NCBI RefSeq assembly: GCF_000255455.1
Contig: NZ_JH621256.1
Location: forward strand, 1 to 64,000
DNA: 64,000 nt
Direction of reading: 5' to 3'
Source: Aquimarina agarilytica ZC1
GTDB taxonomy: Bacteria; Bacteroidota; Bacteroidia; Flavobacteriales; Flavobacteriaceae
A program made the position numbers and the translations under genes. The notes under the pieces are model-generated. The model had not been told where the DNA came from, made no database searches, and was given only the letters and a program-made list of their open reading frames with translations. Positions within the stretch are counted from its first letter, which is position 1. Every line of letters begins with the position of its first letter. Of the stretch, positions 45,849 to 55,096 are shown piece by piece.

Positions 45849-46703
45849 ATGATTTTACTTGCTGATGGGGGATCAACTAAGTGTGATTGGATTCTTTTAG
45901 ATCACAATGGTGAACAAGTGCTTAAAACGAGAACAAAAGGACTGAATCCTGCTGTTTTTAAATCAGATATTCTTGAAACTAGACTTTTTGCTAACGAAGA
46001 TTTAAAAGATTATAAGTCACAAGTTAAAAGTGTACACTTTTATGGTGCTGGTTGTGGTACTCCAGGTCCAACTAAAATTTTAGAAGATATATTGGCAAGT
46101 TACTTTGTAGGTGCAGAGATAATGGTTAAAGAAGATATGGTTGCAGCTGTTTTTGCGGCAACTACAGAGCCTGGAATTGTATGTATTTTAGGAACTGGAT
46201 CAAATAGCTGTTATTTTGATGGTGATAATATTCAAATGGAAGTAGAATCCTTAGGTTACGTACTTATGGATGAGGCTAGTGGAAATTATTTTGGGAAACG
46301 ATTAATAAGAGATTATTATTACAAGCGTATGCCTAAAGTAATTGCTGATGAATTTGAAAAACGCTATGATCTTTCTCCCGATGCTATAAAGGAGAATGTA
46401 TACAGAAATGAAAACCCAAATACTTATTTAGCAAATTTTGCTGAATTCATTTTTACTAGTGAAGAACGTAATGGCTATTTCTATTTATTGATTACCGAGG
46501 GAATTAAAAAGTTTATTGAAAATAGAGTGATGTGTTTCCCAGAAGCTCAAAACGTACCTATACATTTTATAGGGTCTATAGCTCACTTTAGTCAAGATAT
46601 TATTAAAGATGCTTTATTACCTTATCATTTAACTATGGGAAATATAGTTAGAAGACCAATTGATGGTATTATTGATTACTATCGAAATGAAATTCTTTCG
46701 TAA
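45849..46703 (+). CDS. BadF/BadG-type ATPase, N-acetylglucosamine kinase-like
   Basis: 284 residues from ATG 45849 (MILLADGGSTKCDWILLD); the frame extends 20 codons upstream into the gapA terminator, which is not credible coding. An actin-like ATPase fold has phosphate-1 DGGSTKCDW, phosphate-2 GIVCILGTGSNSCYFDG and an adenosine-type motif IHFIGSIAHF. This branch phosphorylates amino sugars such as GlcNAc, often from cell-wall recycling; glucosamine is an alternative. It is separate from gapA by the terminator and ends in its own terminator at 46731. Confidence 0.88.
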   Translation: MILLADGGSTKCDWILLDHNGEQVLKTRTKGLNPAVFKSDILETRLFANEDLKDYKSQVKSVHFYGAGCGTPGPTKILEDILASYFVGAEIMVKEDMVAAVFAATTEPGIVCILGTGSNSCYFDGDNIQMEVESLGYVLMDEASGNYFGKRLIRDYYYKRMPKVIADEFEKRYDLSPDAIKENVYRNENPNTYLANFAEFIFTSEERNGYFYLLITEGIKKFIENRVMCFPEAQNVPIHFIGSIAHFSQDIIKDALLPYHLTMGNIVRRPIDGIIDYYRNEILS

Positions 46704-46730
46704 AAAGAGCTAAAATATCCCATCATTCTT

Positions 46731-46768
46731 AATACTTTTCTAGGCTCTTTAGAAAGGTATTTTTTTTA
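46731..46768 (+). terminator. Rho-independent terminator of the BadF-type kinase gene
   Basis: AATACTTTTCT / AGAAAGGTATT (one G-T pair) with a 9-nt loop, then eight T. Confidence 0.9.
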
Positions 46769-46773
46769 TAAAA

Positions 46774-46808
46774 AAAGCCACCTTAAACGCGAATTATAAG
46801 ATGGCTCT
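46774..46808 (-). terminator. Terminator of the M43 protease gene
   Basis: AGCCACCTTA and TAAGATGGCT pair imperfectly, with A-rich sequence to the left that is a T-run on the minus strand. It serves the leftward gene ending at 46860. Confidence 0.7.
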
Positions 46809-46838
46809 TATACGAAATTCTTATCAATAAATCGTATT
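46809..46838 (-). repeat. Single end of the 7395-type inverted-repeat element
   Basis: TATACGAAATTCTTATCAATAA plus ATCGTATT matches the reverse complement of the left arm of the element at 7395 (TATACGAAATTATTATCAGC...). There is no partner end nearby. Confidence 0.5.
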
Positions 46839-46859
46839 AAATGATAAAATTGAACTTTT

Positions 46860-49445
46860 TTATTCTTTTACAATGCTTGAAGTGAAAATTTCGAGATCAG
46901 TCTGAATAGTAGCAATATAAGTTCCTTTTTTTAAGGCGCTTAAGTTTAATGTTAGGAGGGGAGTATTATTACCGTTAAAGCTTCCTATAAAATTACCAGA
47001 AGTATCAAACAAAATTATTTTTGTAATATTATGTGGTGCTTTGATAACCGCATCAGTAATTACTGGATTAGGATATACTGTTATTTTAGGTTGGATAAGG
47101 TTATGATCACTTACCAATGTTAATTGCGAAGACGAACTTTCCGCATTAATATCTATTTTATTAATATTAAAACCACCAGTTAGTGATGTTAACCTAAGCA
47201 CTTTTTGACCTGCCGTTAAATAAATATTATTTTGTGTACTAGTCTGAAAATTTTCCCAGTTTTCGGTATTAGGGACAGAAAATTGTTGACCAATAGTAGT
47301 ACCATCAATAGATAATTCAAATGATCTATCTGCGAAAATTGATGAAACTAAAGCGTTAATAGTGTAGGAGCCCGTTTGCTCAACAGTAATTGTATATTCC
47401 AACCATTCATCTTTTTGAATCCAAGCCACAATACCGTTGTAGATATCCACATCATCAGTTCTTAAGTAATTACCGTTATTTCCAGTGTCTTTATCATTAT
47501 AAGCTACATCTTGTCCGCCAAGGTCATAAAATTCCATTTCAATACTACCAGGGACAGTTTGAGCGATACCATTATAGGGAGATTGTGTTGGGGTTGTAGG
47601 AGTTAATGTAAAATTAATTTTATCTAAGTTGAACTTCCCTGTATTTGTTTCAAATCGTAATACTTTTGTCCCTGCAGTTAAAGTTATATTTGATTGCGAA
47701 GTTTCTTTATATTTTTGCCAGTTACCAGTATTGGGTACACTAAACAATTCTCCAATGGTAGTTCCTTCTACCGCAAGGGAAAAAGTATTATTAGCTGTTA
47801 TCGAAGCTACATTAGCAGTAATAGTATAACTTCCTGTTTGTTTAATGTCAACAGTATATTCTAGCCATTCTGAAGCGCTTATCCACCCTACGTTTCCGTT
47901 TACAGCACCTTTTTGAATATCTACATCATCAGTTCTTAAATAATTACCATTATTACCCTTACCAGTATCATTGTAAGCTATATTTTGACCACCAAGATCA
48001 TAAAATTCTGCTTCAATACTACCCGGAATAGTTTGTGCGACTCCATTATAAGGTGTTTGAGTTGTGGCTGGTAAATCAAAATTTATTTTGTCAATATTAA
48101 AACCTCCAGTAATACTGGTAAATCTAAATGTTTTTATGCCTGCTCCAAGTGGAATAGCTATTTGTGAGACAATTTCGTAAGTTTCCCAATTTCCGGTGTT
48201 CGAAACATTAAAATCTTGCCCAATTTTAACTCCATCAATACTTAATGAAAATCGGCTATTTGTAAAAATAGAAGCAATATGAGCTTCAATAGCATAGTTT
48301 CCAGCTTGTTTAATGTCAATAGTGTATTCAAGCCATTCATCTTTTTGAATCCAAGCTATATTTCCACCAACAATATCTACATCATCAGTTCTTAGAGAAT
48401 TACCATTATTTCCTTTGTCGGTATCATTGTAGGCTACATCTTGACCACCAAGATCGTAAAATTCCATTTCTATAGTTCCTGGTACCGTTTGGGCAACACC
48501 ATTATAAGGAGATTGGGCAATACTTGTAAATTGTTTTAAATCTGCTCTGTAGTTTTCGGCAGTAAATCTAGCCTTTTCTATTTGCATAGGTGATAATTCT
48601 GTTCTGCAGCTATGTCTAGAATAGCTCATAACATTGTTGGTGTTTGGAGTATAAGTATCACCATTTATATCCATTTGCGCATCTGTATAATTACAATCAA
48701 AATCAACAACAGAGTAAGATAATTGAGGGTCGGCAGGAGTATCACAAATTAAATCACCTGTACTACTACAATTGGAGCCATTTACATATTCGTTTCCAAA
48801 GAAGGTTTCATGAGTGTGAAACAGGTTGAGGTAATGACCAATTTCATGGATAAAAGTGGTTTCTGGAAAACCGCCCATGCAATCATTATCCATAAAAATA
48901 CGATCTAAATCATTTTCAAGATCTTGCGGATCGGGAAAATAGGCGTAGCCACAATAAGTCCCCCCATTTGAATTTGTTATATTATTTACAAAATAAATAT
49001 TGAGTACTTTATCAATTTCATTTTTACTCGTTATTGATGCTTCATCACTTTGAAGAAATTCAAAGAAAATATCCGAATTAATATACCGCGGGCTTTGGTA
49101 CTCCTTTAATTCAATGTCGAGATTAAGATCTTGATAAAATTGATTTGCATATCGGATTCCTTCATTAATTTTTTCAATAGTGATTCCGCCAGTTCCATCG
49201 GTTCTAGTTACAATTTGTGCAACATAAGGTATGGTAATTTTTTTCCGAGCTAAAGCATTAGTATTACTTGCTGTTTTTTGGTTTAATTTTTCCAGAGCCA
49301 TACTAGCATTGATAGCCATAGTATTGTCAAAATCTTTTTGAGTGACTTGTACAGCACAGCCTTGTCCGTAGGTAAAGTTTAGAGTATTCAGCAGTAGACA
49401 AATAAGAGTAATTTTTTGCAATAGGTGTAATTTTAAATTTTTCAT
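46860..49445 (-). CDS. Secreted M43-type metalloprotease with three CBM6-like modules and T9SS signal
   Basis: 861 residues. The signal peptide ends near TYGQ. The peptidase domain (about 60-300) has the zinc site FIHEIGHYLNLFHTHE near 198-210 and a Met-turn VMSYSRHSC, as in pappalysin/cytophagalysin-like M43 proteases. Three tandem beta-sandwich modules follow (about 305-455, 460-625, 630-775). Each opens SPYNGVAQTVPG or a near match, then EFYDLGGQ, RTDDVDI, a WLEYT motif and FNxDKINF or a similar end. A T9SS type A domain closes it (VYPNPVITDAVIK). A secreted protease that also binds polysaccharide is the likely reading; the protein substrate is unknown. Confidence 0.87.
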   Translation of the reverse strand: MKNLKLHLLQKITLICLLLNTLNFTYGQGCAVQVTQKDFDNTMAINASMALEKLNQKTASNTNALARKKITIPYVAQIVTRTDGTGGITIEKINEGIRYANQFYQDLNLDIELKEYQSPRYINSDIFFEFLQSDEASITSKNEIDKVLNIYFVNNITNSNGGTYCGYAYFPDPQDLENDLDRIFMDNDCMGGFPETTFIHEIGHYLNLFHTHETFFGNEYVNGSNCSSTGDLICDTPADPQLSYSVVDFDCNYTDAQMDINGDTYTPNTNNVMSYSRHSCRTELSPMQIEKARFTAENYRADLKQFTSIAQSPYNGVAQTVPGTIEMEFYDLGGQDVAYNDTDKGNNGNSLRTDDVDIVGGNIAWIQKDEWLEYTIDIKQAGNYAIEAHIASIFTNSRFSLSIDGVKIGQDFNVSNTGNWETYEIVSQIAIPLGAGIKTFRFTSITGGFNIDKINFDLPATTQTPYNGVAQTIPGSIEAEFYDLGGQNIAYNDTGKGNNGNYLRTDDVDIQKGAVNGNVGWISASEWLEYTVDIKQTGSYTITANVASITANNTFSLAVEGTTIGELFSVPNTGNWQKYKETSQSNITLTAGTKVLRFETNTGKFNLDKINFTLTPTTPTQSPYNGIAQTVPGSIEMEFYDLGGQDVAYNDKDTGNNGNYLRTDDVDIYNGIVAWIQKDEWLEYTITVEQTGSYTINALVSSIFADRSFELSIDGTTIGQQFSVPNTENWENFQTSTQNNIYLTAGQKVLRLTSLTGGFNINKIDINAESSSSQLTLVSDHNLIQPKITVYPNPVITDAVIKAPHNITKIILFDTSGNFIGSFNGNNTPLLTLNLSALKKGTYIATIQTDLEIFTSSIVKE

Positions 49446-49797
49446 TTTAAAGGTGGTTATAATTAATTTCCAGCCTTTTCATAGCAAAATAAAACTACTT
49501 TTTTTGTGCGTTTTTCAGGATTTAATATGTGTTATGAAATGTCATTTTATTGATTTGTTAAAAGGTGTTAAAAAACGTTAAAAAAGAAATCGTTTGAATG
49601 ATTTGATGATTGTGAATTTTTTAATTTTTTAATTAAAAAGTTACTTACTTTGTTTAAAGTAATTTCCTACATTAAATAAAAAAAGGGGTTAATGTTAATT
49701 TAAGATTACTTATTGTGTAAGAATAAGAGTACTTAAAATGCTTATTTGGAGTTTTTTAATGAAGTTATTTGCTTTAGAATGTCTTATGCAATAGAAG
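49446..49797. other. AT-rich gene-free region upstream of the protease
   Basis: Very AT-rich sequence with no ORF. TGTGTAAGAATAAGAGTAC near 49712 resembles words near 31785 and 54897. The promoter of the leftward M43 gene lies in its left part but no clear TAnnTTTG box was found. Confidence 0.45.
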
Positions 49798-49820
49798 TTT
49801 AATCCCGTATTATGCATTAG
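49798..49820 (+). repeat. Solo end of the AACCCGAAT-ended repeat family
   Basis: TTTAATCCCGTATTATGCATTA is a diverged single terminal repeat, 40 bp past the stop of the leftward sensor kinase gene. Confidence 0.45.
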
Positions 49821-49858
49821 TTATGAATGTAATTTTACCCAGAAATATAGTATGTTTT

Positions 49859-51658
49859 TTATTCAGCAATGGGATAATTAATTACCACACGGGTTCCACT
49901 ACTAGGAGTTGAATTTAAAAATACTCGGCCGTTAATATACTCCATTCGTTCTTTCATAAAAAATAAGCCCATACCTCCTTCTGAAGTATCTTTAGGTGTT
50001 TTTGGCATTTTTGAAGGATCAAAACCTTTACCATTATCGGTGATTGATATACTTAATAATTGATCAGTTTTTTTCATAGAAACTAAAATATAAGTTGCTT
50101 CAGCATATTTAATGGCATTATTTATAGACTCTTGAGTAACTCGATATAAGTTTGTTTCTACTAATGTTTCAAACCTTAAATTATCTTCAACATTATTTTC
50201 AAAAATAATTTCGGTTTTAGTAAACTTATTAAGTTGATTGGTCATTTTTTGAATAGCCGTAATTACACCATAATCCAGTAATTCAGGTGGTGTCAAATTA
50301 AAAGTAGCCATGCGAACGCCTAAAATAATATTTTTAGTCTGCTCTTTTAAAACATCAACTTTATCAATAAATTTTTCATTTTGAGTTGGATCAAGGGATT
50401 CGATATTAAATTTTAATGCCGTAAGCATTTGACCAATGCTATCGTGTATATCTTTGGCAATACGTTTACGTTCCTCTTCTTGCGCTTCAACAATTAAGCT
50501 AGCTTTCGATTTTTGAATGGCGGATTCAGTTTTAATTTTATCCTCTCTAAGAATATCTATTTTGTTTTGAGCCTTTTTTCGTTTAGATATATCTAAACAC
50601 ACAATTAAGTATTCAACAATTCCTTTATTTTTATTGATAGGAAAAATAGAGATATCCATCCAGTCGATTGGAGTATGTTTAAAGGAAACTTCAAATTCAT
50701 GATTTAAAATAGTGCCTTTTTGCGAATTAATAAGTTGCTTTAATTCTTGTTGTTGAAGGATATTTAAGCCTAAATTTTCGTAAATAATATGTTTTAAATT
50801 ACTCTTCTCTCTATTGATAATTTCTTGCATTTTTTTTCCGCTTGAAATTATAGTGCCATCTTGATCAATACGAGCAAAAAATAAATTTTGATTTATAGCT
50901 TTTTGAAGTACTTGTAGCTCTTCTAAGGTTTCATTTTTTTGTTTTACGGCAGTGTTGGCCTTTTCAGCCATTTTAACAGCGTTATCTTTGGATAGAATAA
51001 GTTCCGAAATAGTCGTTTTAATTTTACTAGTTGCTGGTCTAAATAGTAAAAAGAATTCAGCTAGTAGGAGTAGAAATAATAAAGCAAAGGCAATATATTC
51101 AATTCGTTTTATAGTATTAATTTTTTCCGAGGCATAGGCTTCATAAGCATATACATAGTCATTCATTTTATTTAAAAATGCGGGTTCTTTTTTTATAAAA
51201 GCAGTAATCCATTTGTTTGCCTCTATTTTATCACTGTGAATAGAATTTTGAATTTTTTTACTTATGACTAACAACTCATTAATTTCAAGATTCACTTCAA
51301 AAAAAAGGTTTTCAAGAGTTGTTTTTCGGGATGATTTAGGTAAGGTATTTAAATTATTTTTTAAAAGTGTGTGTGCTTCAGACCATTCTTTTAATGAATT
51401 GTTTAATTCATTATTATTATCCCTTGTTATTTGAAGCGGTGAATTCCAAAGCAAAATAGTTTTGCTTATTTTTTGACTCAGCATGCGCTGTTTTCCCGCA
51501 ATATTAATTATTTGTGCATCAAAGTCATTATTAGCCAAAGCTCCTTGAATAAATACTTGTGTCACTATAACTAAAAAAGCAATAAAGCCTAAAGCAATCA
51601 TGTAAACTTTACTTAATGTGCTAAAGGTTTTGTCATCTAAGGATTCTTTACTATTCAT
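49859..51658 (-). CDS. NarX/PilJ-like sensor histidine kinase with PAS domain
   Basis: 599 residues. Membrane helix ~16-36; periplasmic sensor (about 38-180) with DAQIINIAGKQRMLSQKI, which resembles the nitrate-binding P-box of NarX and PilJ-type domains; second membrane helix ~188-206. A helical linker, a PAS domain (~258-370), HisKA_3 with the phosphorylatable His in RKRIAKDIHDSIGQML (~401), and HATPase with NAIKYAEA and GGMGLFFMKERM complete it. Its start overlaps the stop of the DUF4202 gene (TAATG), so both are translated together. NarL-type regulators pair with HisKA_3 kinases; the regulator at 62722 is the obvious candidate partner. Nitrate or nitrite as signal is inferred. Confidence 0.88.
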   Translation of the reverse strand: MNSKESLDDKTFSTLSKVYMIALGFIAFLVIVTQVFIQGALANNDFDAQIINIAGKQRMLSQKISKTILLWNSPLQITRDNNNELNNSLKEWSEAHTLLKNNLNTLPKSSRKTTLENLFFEVNLEINELLVISKKIQNSIHSDKIEANKWITAFIKKEPAFLNKMNDYVYAYEAYASEKINTIKRIEYIAFALLFLLLLAEFFLLFRPATSKIKTTISELILSKDNAVKMAEKANTAVKQKNETLEELQVLQKAINQNLFFARIDQDGTIISSGKKMQEIINREKSNLKHIIYENLGLNILQQQELKQLINSQKGTILNHEFEVSFKHTPIDWMDISIFPINKNKGIVEYLIVCLDISKRKKAQNKIDILREDKIKTESAIQKSKASLIVEAQEEERKRIAKDIHDSIGQMLTALKFNIESLDPTQNEKFIDKVDVLKEQTKNIILGVRMATFNLTPPELLDYGVITAIQKMTNQLNKFTKTEIIFENNVEDNLRFETLVETNLYRVTQESINNAIKYAEATYILVSMKKTDQLLSISITDNGKGFDPSKMPKTPKDTSEGGMGLFFMKERMEYINGRVFLNSTPSSGTRVVINYPIAE

Positions 51659-52242
51659 TAACCTAAGGCTTTTTGAATTAAAGATAATCCTTTGTCGGAA
51701 TAATTTATTTTTAATGCAGCTTCATGACCAGCATCAGACATTTTTTTCCAGGTTTTTTGTACAATATCAATAACCTTTTCATCGGTATGTTTTTTTCTAA
51801 AAGTTTCGTAGTAATATTCAAGAAACACTAGACAAATTACATCCTCTAAGGTTTGGGTATCCGCATCTTTTTTTAAGCGTTTTTTTTCTAACAAAAATGC
51901 AACACGCTCAATAGTTTCGGAATCAAAATTTAAACGATTTAAAATATCGGAGGCTGTTTTAGCATGAAACCTTTTTAATTCGGTACGCCAAGTTAAGTAA
52001 CCTACCCGATTCATTTCATATGCATTTCGAGGGATCTCCCAACGGCAAATATGTTGGCACCTTGCGGCCAATTGTAACGCAATAGGAGCGTTTGGAGCAA
52101 ATTGTGATAAAACTTTGGTCATGCGTTGACCGTAAATCAATTCTTTTGGAATAGGGGTGTTATTAACAATTTCAGTATTAGGATCTTTTGAATTGGCATG
52201 ATCGAATGCTTCGTAAGCTTTGTTAATTTGTGGTGTATTCAT
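51658..52242 (-). CDS. DUF4202 domain protein
   Basis: 194 residues, predominantly helical and soluble. DUF4202 landmarks are QINKAYEAFDHANSKDPN, ELIYGQRMTKVL, LAARCQHICRWEIPR, YLTWRTELKRFHA and LEDVICLVFLEYY. The conserved His, Arg, Glu and Asp residues suggest an enzyme-like or metal-binding site, perhaps HD-like, but no activity is known to me. It is translationally coupled to the NarX-like kinase and close to nitrite reductase, which points to a role in nitrate/nitrite signalling. Confidence 0.85.
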   Translation of the reverse strand: MNTPQINKAYEAFDHANSKDPNTEIVNNTPIPKELIYGQRMTKVLSQFAPNAPIALQLAARCQHICRWEIPRNAYEMNRVGYLTWRTELKRFHAKTASDILNRLNFDSETIERVAFLLEKKRLKKDADTQTLEDVICLVFLEYYYETFRKKHTDEKVIDIVQKTWKKMSDAGHEAALKINYSDKGLSLIQKALG

Positions 52243-52320
52243 GCGTGTAAAAGTATATGAAATTGATTTTAAAATGAAACTTTATTAGGTTTTACAGTAT
52301 TTTTTGTAAACGGAATAATT

Positions 52321-52366
52321 TTATTTTATTCAGGTATTTTTTTATAAGAATACCTGAATAAAATAA
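52321..52366 (-). terminator. 18-bp AT-rich terminator hairpin
   Basis: TTATTTTATTCAGGTATT is perfectly inverted as AATACCTGAATAAAATAA around a 10-nt loop. It lies after the leftward SRPBCC gene and before the DUF4202 operon. Confidence 0.8.
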
Positions 52367-52401
52367 ATAGATGACCGTAATTACTTACAATATAGTTGAT
52401 A

Positions 52402-52941
52402 TTATTTTTCCAAAAGGTGTTTCAGATTATTCAAACCTTCAGAAAAATCGTCACCAATCATTTTTTCAAATTTCATAAGTGGTATTAAAATATTAGAAGG
52501 ATAATCCATATGGCCATCAAAACCCCAAGTTACCTTGGTTTGGTTAGCAGATATAGCATTTGTTAGTAAATAGCCATGATCATTAGCCGTAAATGGTTCA
52601 AAAAACCGAAGTTTAAAATCAATACTTTCACCATCGACAATTTTTTCAATTTCTTGTTCGCCCACACCAACATCTTTGTTTTCACTGGACCATGAGGAAA
52701 CAAAACCTTCGGTACCATCAGTACCTCGATATGATTTTTTCATATTTGGATCAATTTTTGCCCAAGGGCTGTAATTATCCATATTTTTTAATAGCTTAAT
52801 ATAATCAAAGACTTCTTGTTTAGGTTTATTAACTGTAATTGATTTTTGAACTTTGTAATCTTTTTTTAAAAACAATGCCACAATAAGTGGAAGTGCTATT
52901 ATTAGGGCAATAAGGACGAGAATTTTTTTAATGATTTTCAT
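52402..52941 (-). CDS. SRPBCC family protein, membrane anchored
   Basis: 179 residues. An N-terminal hydrophobic helix (ILVLIALIIALPLIVALFL) is followed by a START-like SRPBCC fold: KSITVNKPKQEVFDYIKLLKNMDNYSPW, a middle VGVGEQEIEKIVDGESI, and a long C-terminal helix (IGDDFSEGLNNLKHLLE). These domains form a hydrophobic pocket for lipids or polyketide-like molecules. Ligand is unknown. It is transcribed alone, between its own terminator and the divergent membrane protein gene. Confidence 0.85.
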   Translation of the reverse strand: MKIIKKILVLIALIIALPLIVALFLKKDYKVQKSITVNKPKQEVFDYIKLLKNMDNYSPWAKIDPNMKKSYRGTDGTEGFVSSWSSENKDVGVGEQEIEKIVDGESIDFKLRFFEPFTANDHGYLLTNAISANQTKVTWGFDGHMDYPSNILIPLMKFEKMIGDDFSEGLNNLKHLLEK

Positions 52942-53123
52942 AATGTTGAGTTTTAAGGTGAGTTCATATAGAAATTCTGATAAAGATTCGTATTCCTTTT
53001 AGATAAGTTGGCTATTCTTATAAAATTACGAAAAAAGTTAAAAAAATATAGAATATTTAATTTTATTCTATATTAATGCGAATAAGATATAATATGGGGT
53101 ATTGCTTTTATAGTCAGGCTTGA

Positions 53124-53131
53124 TATATTTG
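53124..53131 (+). promoter_or_regulatory. -7 promoter box of the membrane protein gene
   Basis: TATATTTG matches TAnnTTTG. It places the transcript start near 53137, downstream of the frame's TTG codon at 53136, and so supports translation from the ATG at 53160. Confidence 0.55.
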
Positions 53132-53159
53132 TGTTTTGTTTTTATTAACAATTACTTGG

Positions 53160-53795
53160 ATGAGCTTAAAATTATTTTTAACATTATTTTGTGGTATTTG
53201 TTGGACCATAACATATGTTGAATGTATACGTATAGGTTTTAAATATAAAATACACACCATGCCTTTTTTAGCTTTGGTGTTAAACATTACATGGGAAGCT
53301 TTTAATACCTATCAAGGAGGCCTATTAGCGGGGTGGACACATGTTTCCACAGTGTTCGATGGAGCTTGGCTTTTACTTGATTGTATTATACTTTATATTT
53401 ATTTAGTGTATACAAAAAGTGAGTCTACCTCTAGTTTTGTGTTTTATGGTAAGGTCATAAGTTTGTTAGTGTTAGGGAGTGTTTTTCAATATATTTTTGC
53501 GCAACAATTAGGGCTTATTCCTGGAGCGGTGTATTCAAGTTCTGTAATGGGATTAATCATGTCATCTTTATTTATCAAAATGTATTATGATAGGGGAGGA
53601 GCCTATGGACAATCATTAAGTATAGCAATAAATAAATGTTTAGGTACAGCCGCAGCAAGTTTATTAGTAGGCTTGGTAGGAGTAAATAGTTTAGGTGGGG
53701 CACATCCTATGGTACTTTATGTAGGGATATTTATTTTTTTTATTGATCTATATTATATTTTTTTATTGTGTAAAAAAAGTAGCACTATAACGTAA
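53160..53795 (+). CDS. Seven-helix membrane protein resembling Pyr4-type terpene cyclases
   Basis: About 211 residues from ATG 53160, about seven membrane helices and no signal peptide. Helix 3 carries LVLNITWEAFNTYQGG, like the N-x-x-W-E motif of fungal Pyr4/PaxB membrane terpene cyclases. Helix 4 carries FDGAWLLLDCIILYIYL with an acidic residue, and the last helix FFIDLYYIFLL has another. Acidic residues at these places are thought to start cyclisation in that family. The match is by pattern only and distant, so a different transporter-like role remains possible. No prenyltransferase or oxygenase gene is adjacent; metF follows independently. Confidence 0.55.
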   Translation: MSLKLFLTLFCGICWTITYVECIRIGFKYKIHTMPFLALVLNITWEAFNTYQGGLLAGWTHVSTVFDGAWLLLDCIILYIYLVYTKSESTSSFVFYGKVISLLVLGSVFQYIFAQQLGLIPGAVYSSSVMGLIMSSLFIKMYYDRGGAYGQSLSIAINKCLGTAAASLLVGLVGVNSLGGAHPMVLYVGIFIFFIDLYYIFLLCKKSSTIT

Positions 53796-53862
53796 TTTCT
53801 TGGGCTAATTATTAGCAATGTTCAACTCTTCAAGTTATTTTTGTGTTCGTTTAAAAGTATAG

Positions 53863-54816
53863 ATGAAAGTAACTGAGCACATTGAGAAAGCGGCGGGTAA
53901 AACCTTGTTTTCCTTCGAAATAGTACCACCGCAAAAAGGAAGTAATATAAATGATTTATATGCCAATATAGATCCTTTAATGGACTTTAATCCGCCATTT
54001 ATTGATGTAACTACCTCCAGAGAAGAGTATGTATACATTGAAAAAGATGGATTGTTTGATCGAAAAATTACACGTATGCGTCCCGGAACAGTAGGGATTT
54101 GTGCTTCATTACAACACAAATATGGAGTAGATGCCATTCCACATGTGCTATGTGGTGGTTTTACTAAAGAAGAAACAGAATACCTATTAGTCGATTGTCA
54201 TTATTTAGGAATCGATAATTTGGTCGCTTTGCGAGGAGATCCAATGAAAGGGGAAAAATATTTTGTACCAGCCAAAGGAGGAAACACCTACGCTATTGAT
54301 TTGGTAAAACAAATTAGACAGATGAATGAAGGTAAATTTTTGCATGGAAATGCTGAAATGAAAAAGAAACCTGATTTTTGTGTTGGTGTTGCGGGCTACC
54401 CGGAAAAGCATATTGAAGCACCAAGTATGGAAGCTGATTTAAAGCGTTTAAAAGAGAAAGTAGATGCTGGGGCGGATTATGTAGTGACTCAGATGTTTTT
54501 TGATAATCAGCGTTATTTTAAATTTGTTGAAGCGGCACGAAAAATTGGAATCACTGTACCTATTATTCCAGGGATTAAACCAGTGGCAGTGAAAAGACAT
54601 TTACAAATATTACCACAAGTATTTTGGTTGGATATGCCACAGTCTTTAATTACTGAAATTGAACAAGCTAAAGATAATAAAGCAGTACGCCAAATAGGTA
54701 TTGAATTTGGGATCCAACAATCTAAAGAATTATTGGATTATGGTGTGCCCTGTTTACATTATTACTCCATGGGGAAATCAGATAATGTAAGAGCTATTGC
54801 TGAAGGAGTTTTTTAA
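53863..54816 (+). CDS. metF: 5,10-methylenetetrahydrofolate reductase
   Basis: 317 residues, a FAD-containing TIM barrel that reduces methylene-THF to methyl-THF, the methyl donor for split MetH encoded at 9.5-13.6 kb. Visible: LFSFEIVPPQKGS near the N-terminus with the catalytic Glu, VDVTTSREEYVY-like strand (FIDVTTSREEYVY), LRGDPMKGE, GVAGYPEKHIEAPS, DYVVTQMFFDN and PIIPGIKPV. A TATTTTTG -7 box lies at 53836-53843. Unlike in many relatives, metF is 40 kb from metH. Confidence 0.96.
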   Translation: MKVTEHIEKAAGKTLFSFEIVPPQKGSNINDLYANIDPLMDFNPPFIDVTTSREEYVYIEKDGLFDRKITRMRPGTVGICASLQHKYGVDAIPHVLCGGFTKEETEYLLVDCHYLGIDNLVALRGDPMKGEKYFVPAKGGNTYAIDLVKQIRQMNEGKFLHGNAEMKKKPDFCVGVAGYPEKHIEAPSMEADLKRLKEKVDAGADYVVTQMFFDNQRYFKFVEAARKIGITVPIIPGIKPVAVKRHLQILPQVFWLDMPQSLITEIEQAKDNKAVRQIGIEFGIQQSKELLDYGVPCLHYYSMGKSDNVRAIAEGVF

Positions 54817-55057
54817 ATGATATAGATATAGTCAAATGAAAATGTTTTTTGACATCATCTTTAGGAGTTATTATATAATCTAATTTAATGCAGTTATGTA
54901 AGAATAAAGTGTATTGTTGTGTTTTAAAGTGCAGTATATTAATGTTTTAGAGTTTTTTTTGATTTAAAATTTACACTTTATCGATTTAATTGGTATTTAA
55001 ACGATTAAATTATAGTTATTTCTATTGGTATTCAAGGTTTTACGTGTTGAGTATGCT

Positions 55058-55065
55058 TAGTTTTG
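55058..55065 (+). promoter_or_regulatory. -7 promoter box of the chalcone-isomerase-like gene
   Basis: TAGTTTTG, an exact TAnnTTTG match, lies 31 bp before the ATG at 55097. Confidence 0.55.
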
Positions 55066-55096
55066 TAGTCCCAAAATTAAATTAATACGTAATTAC

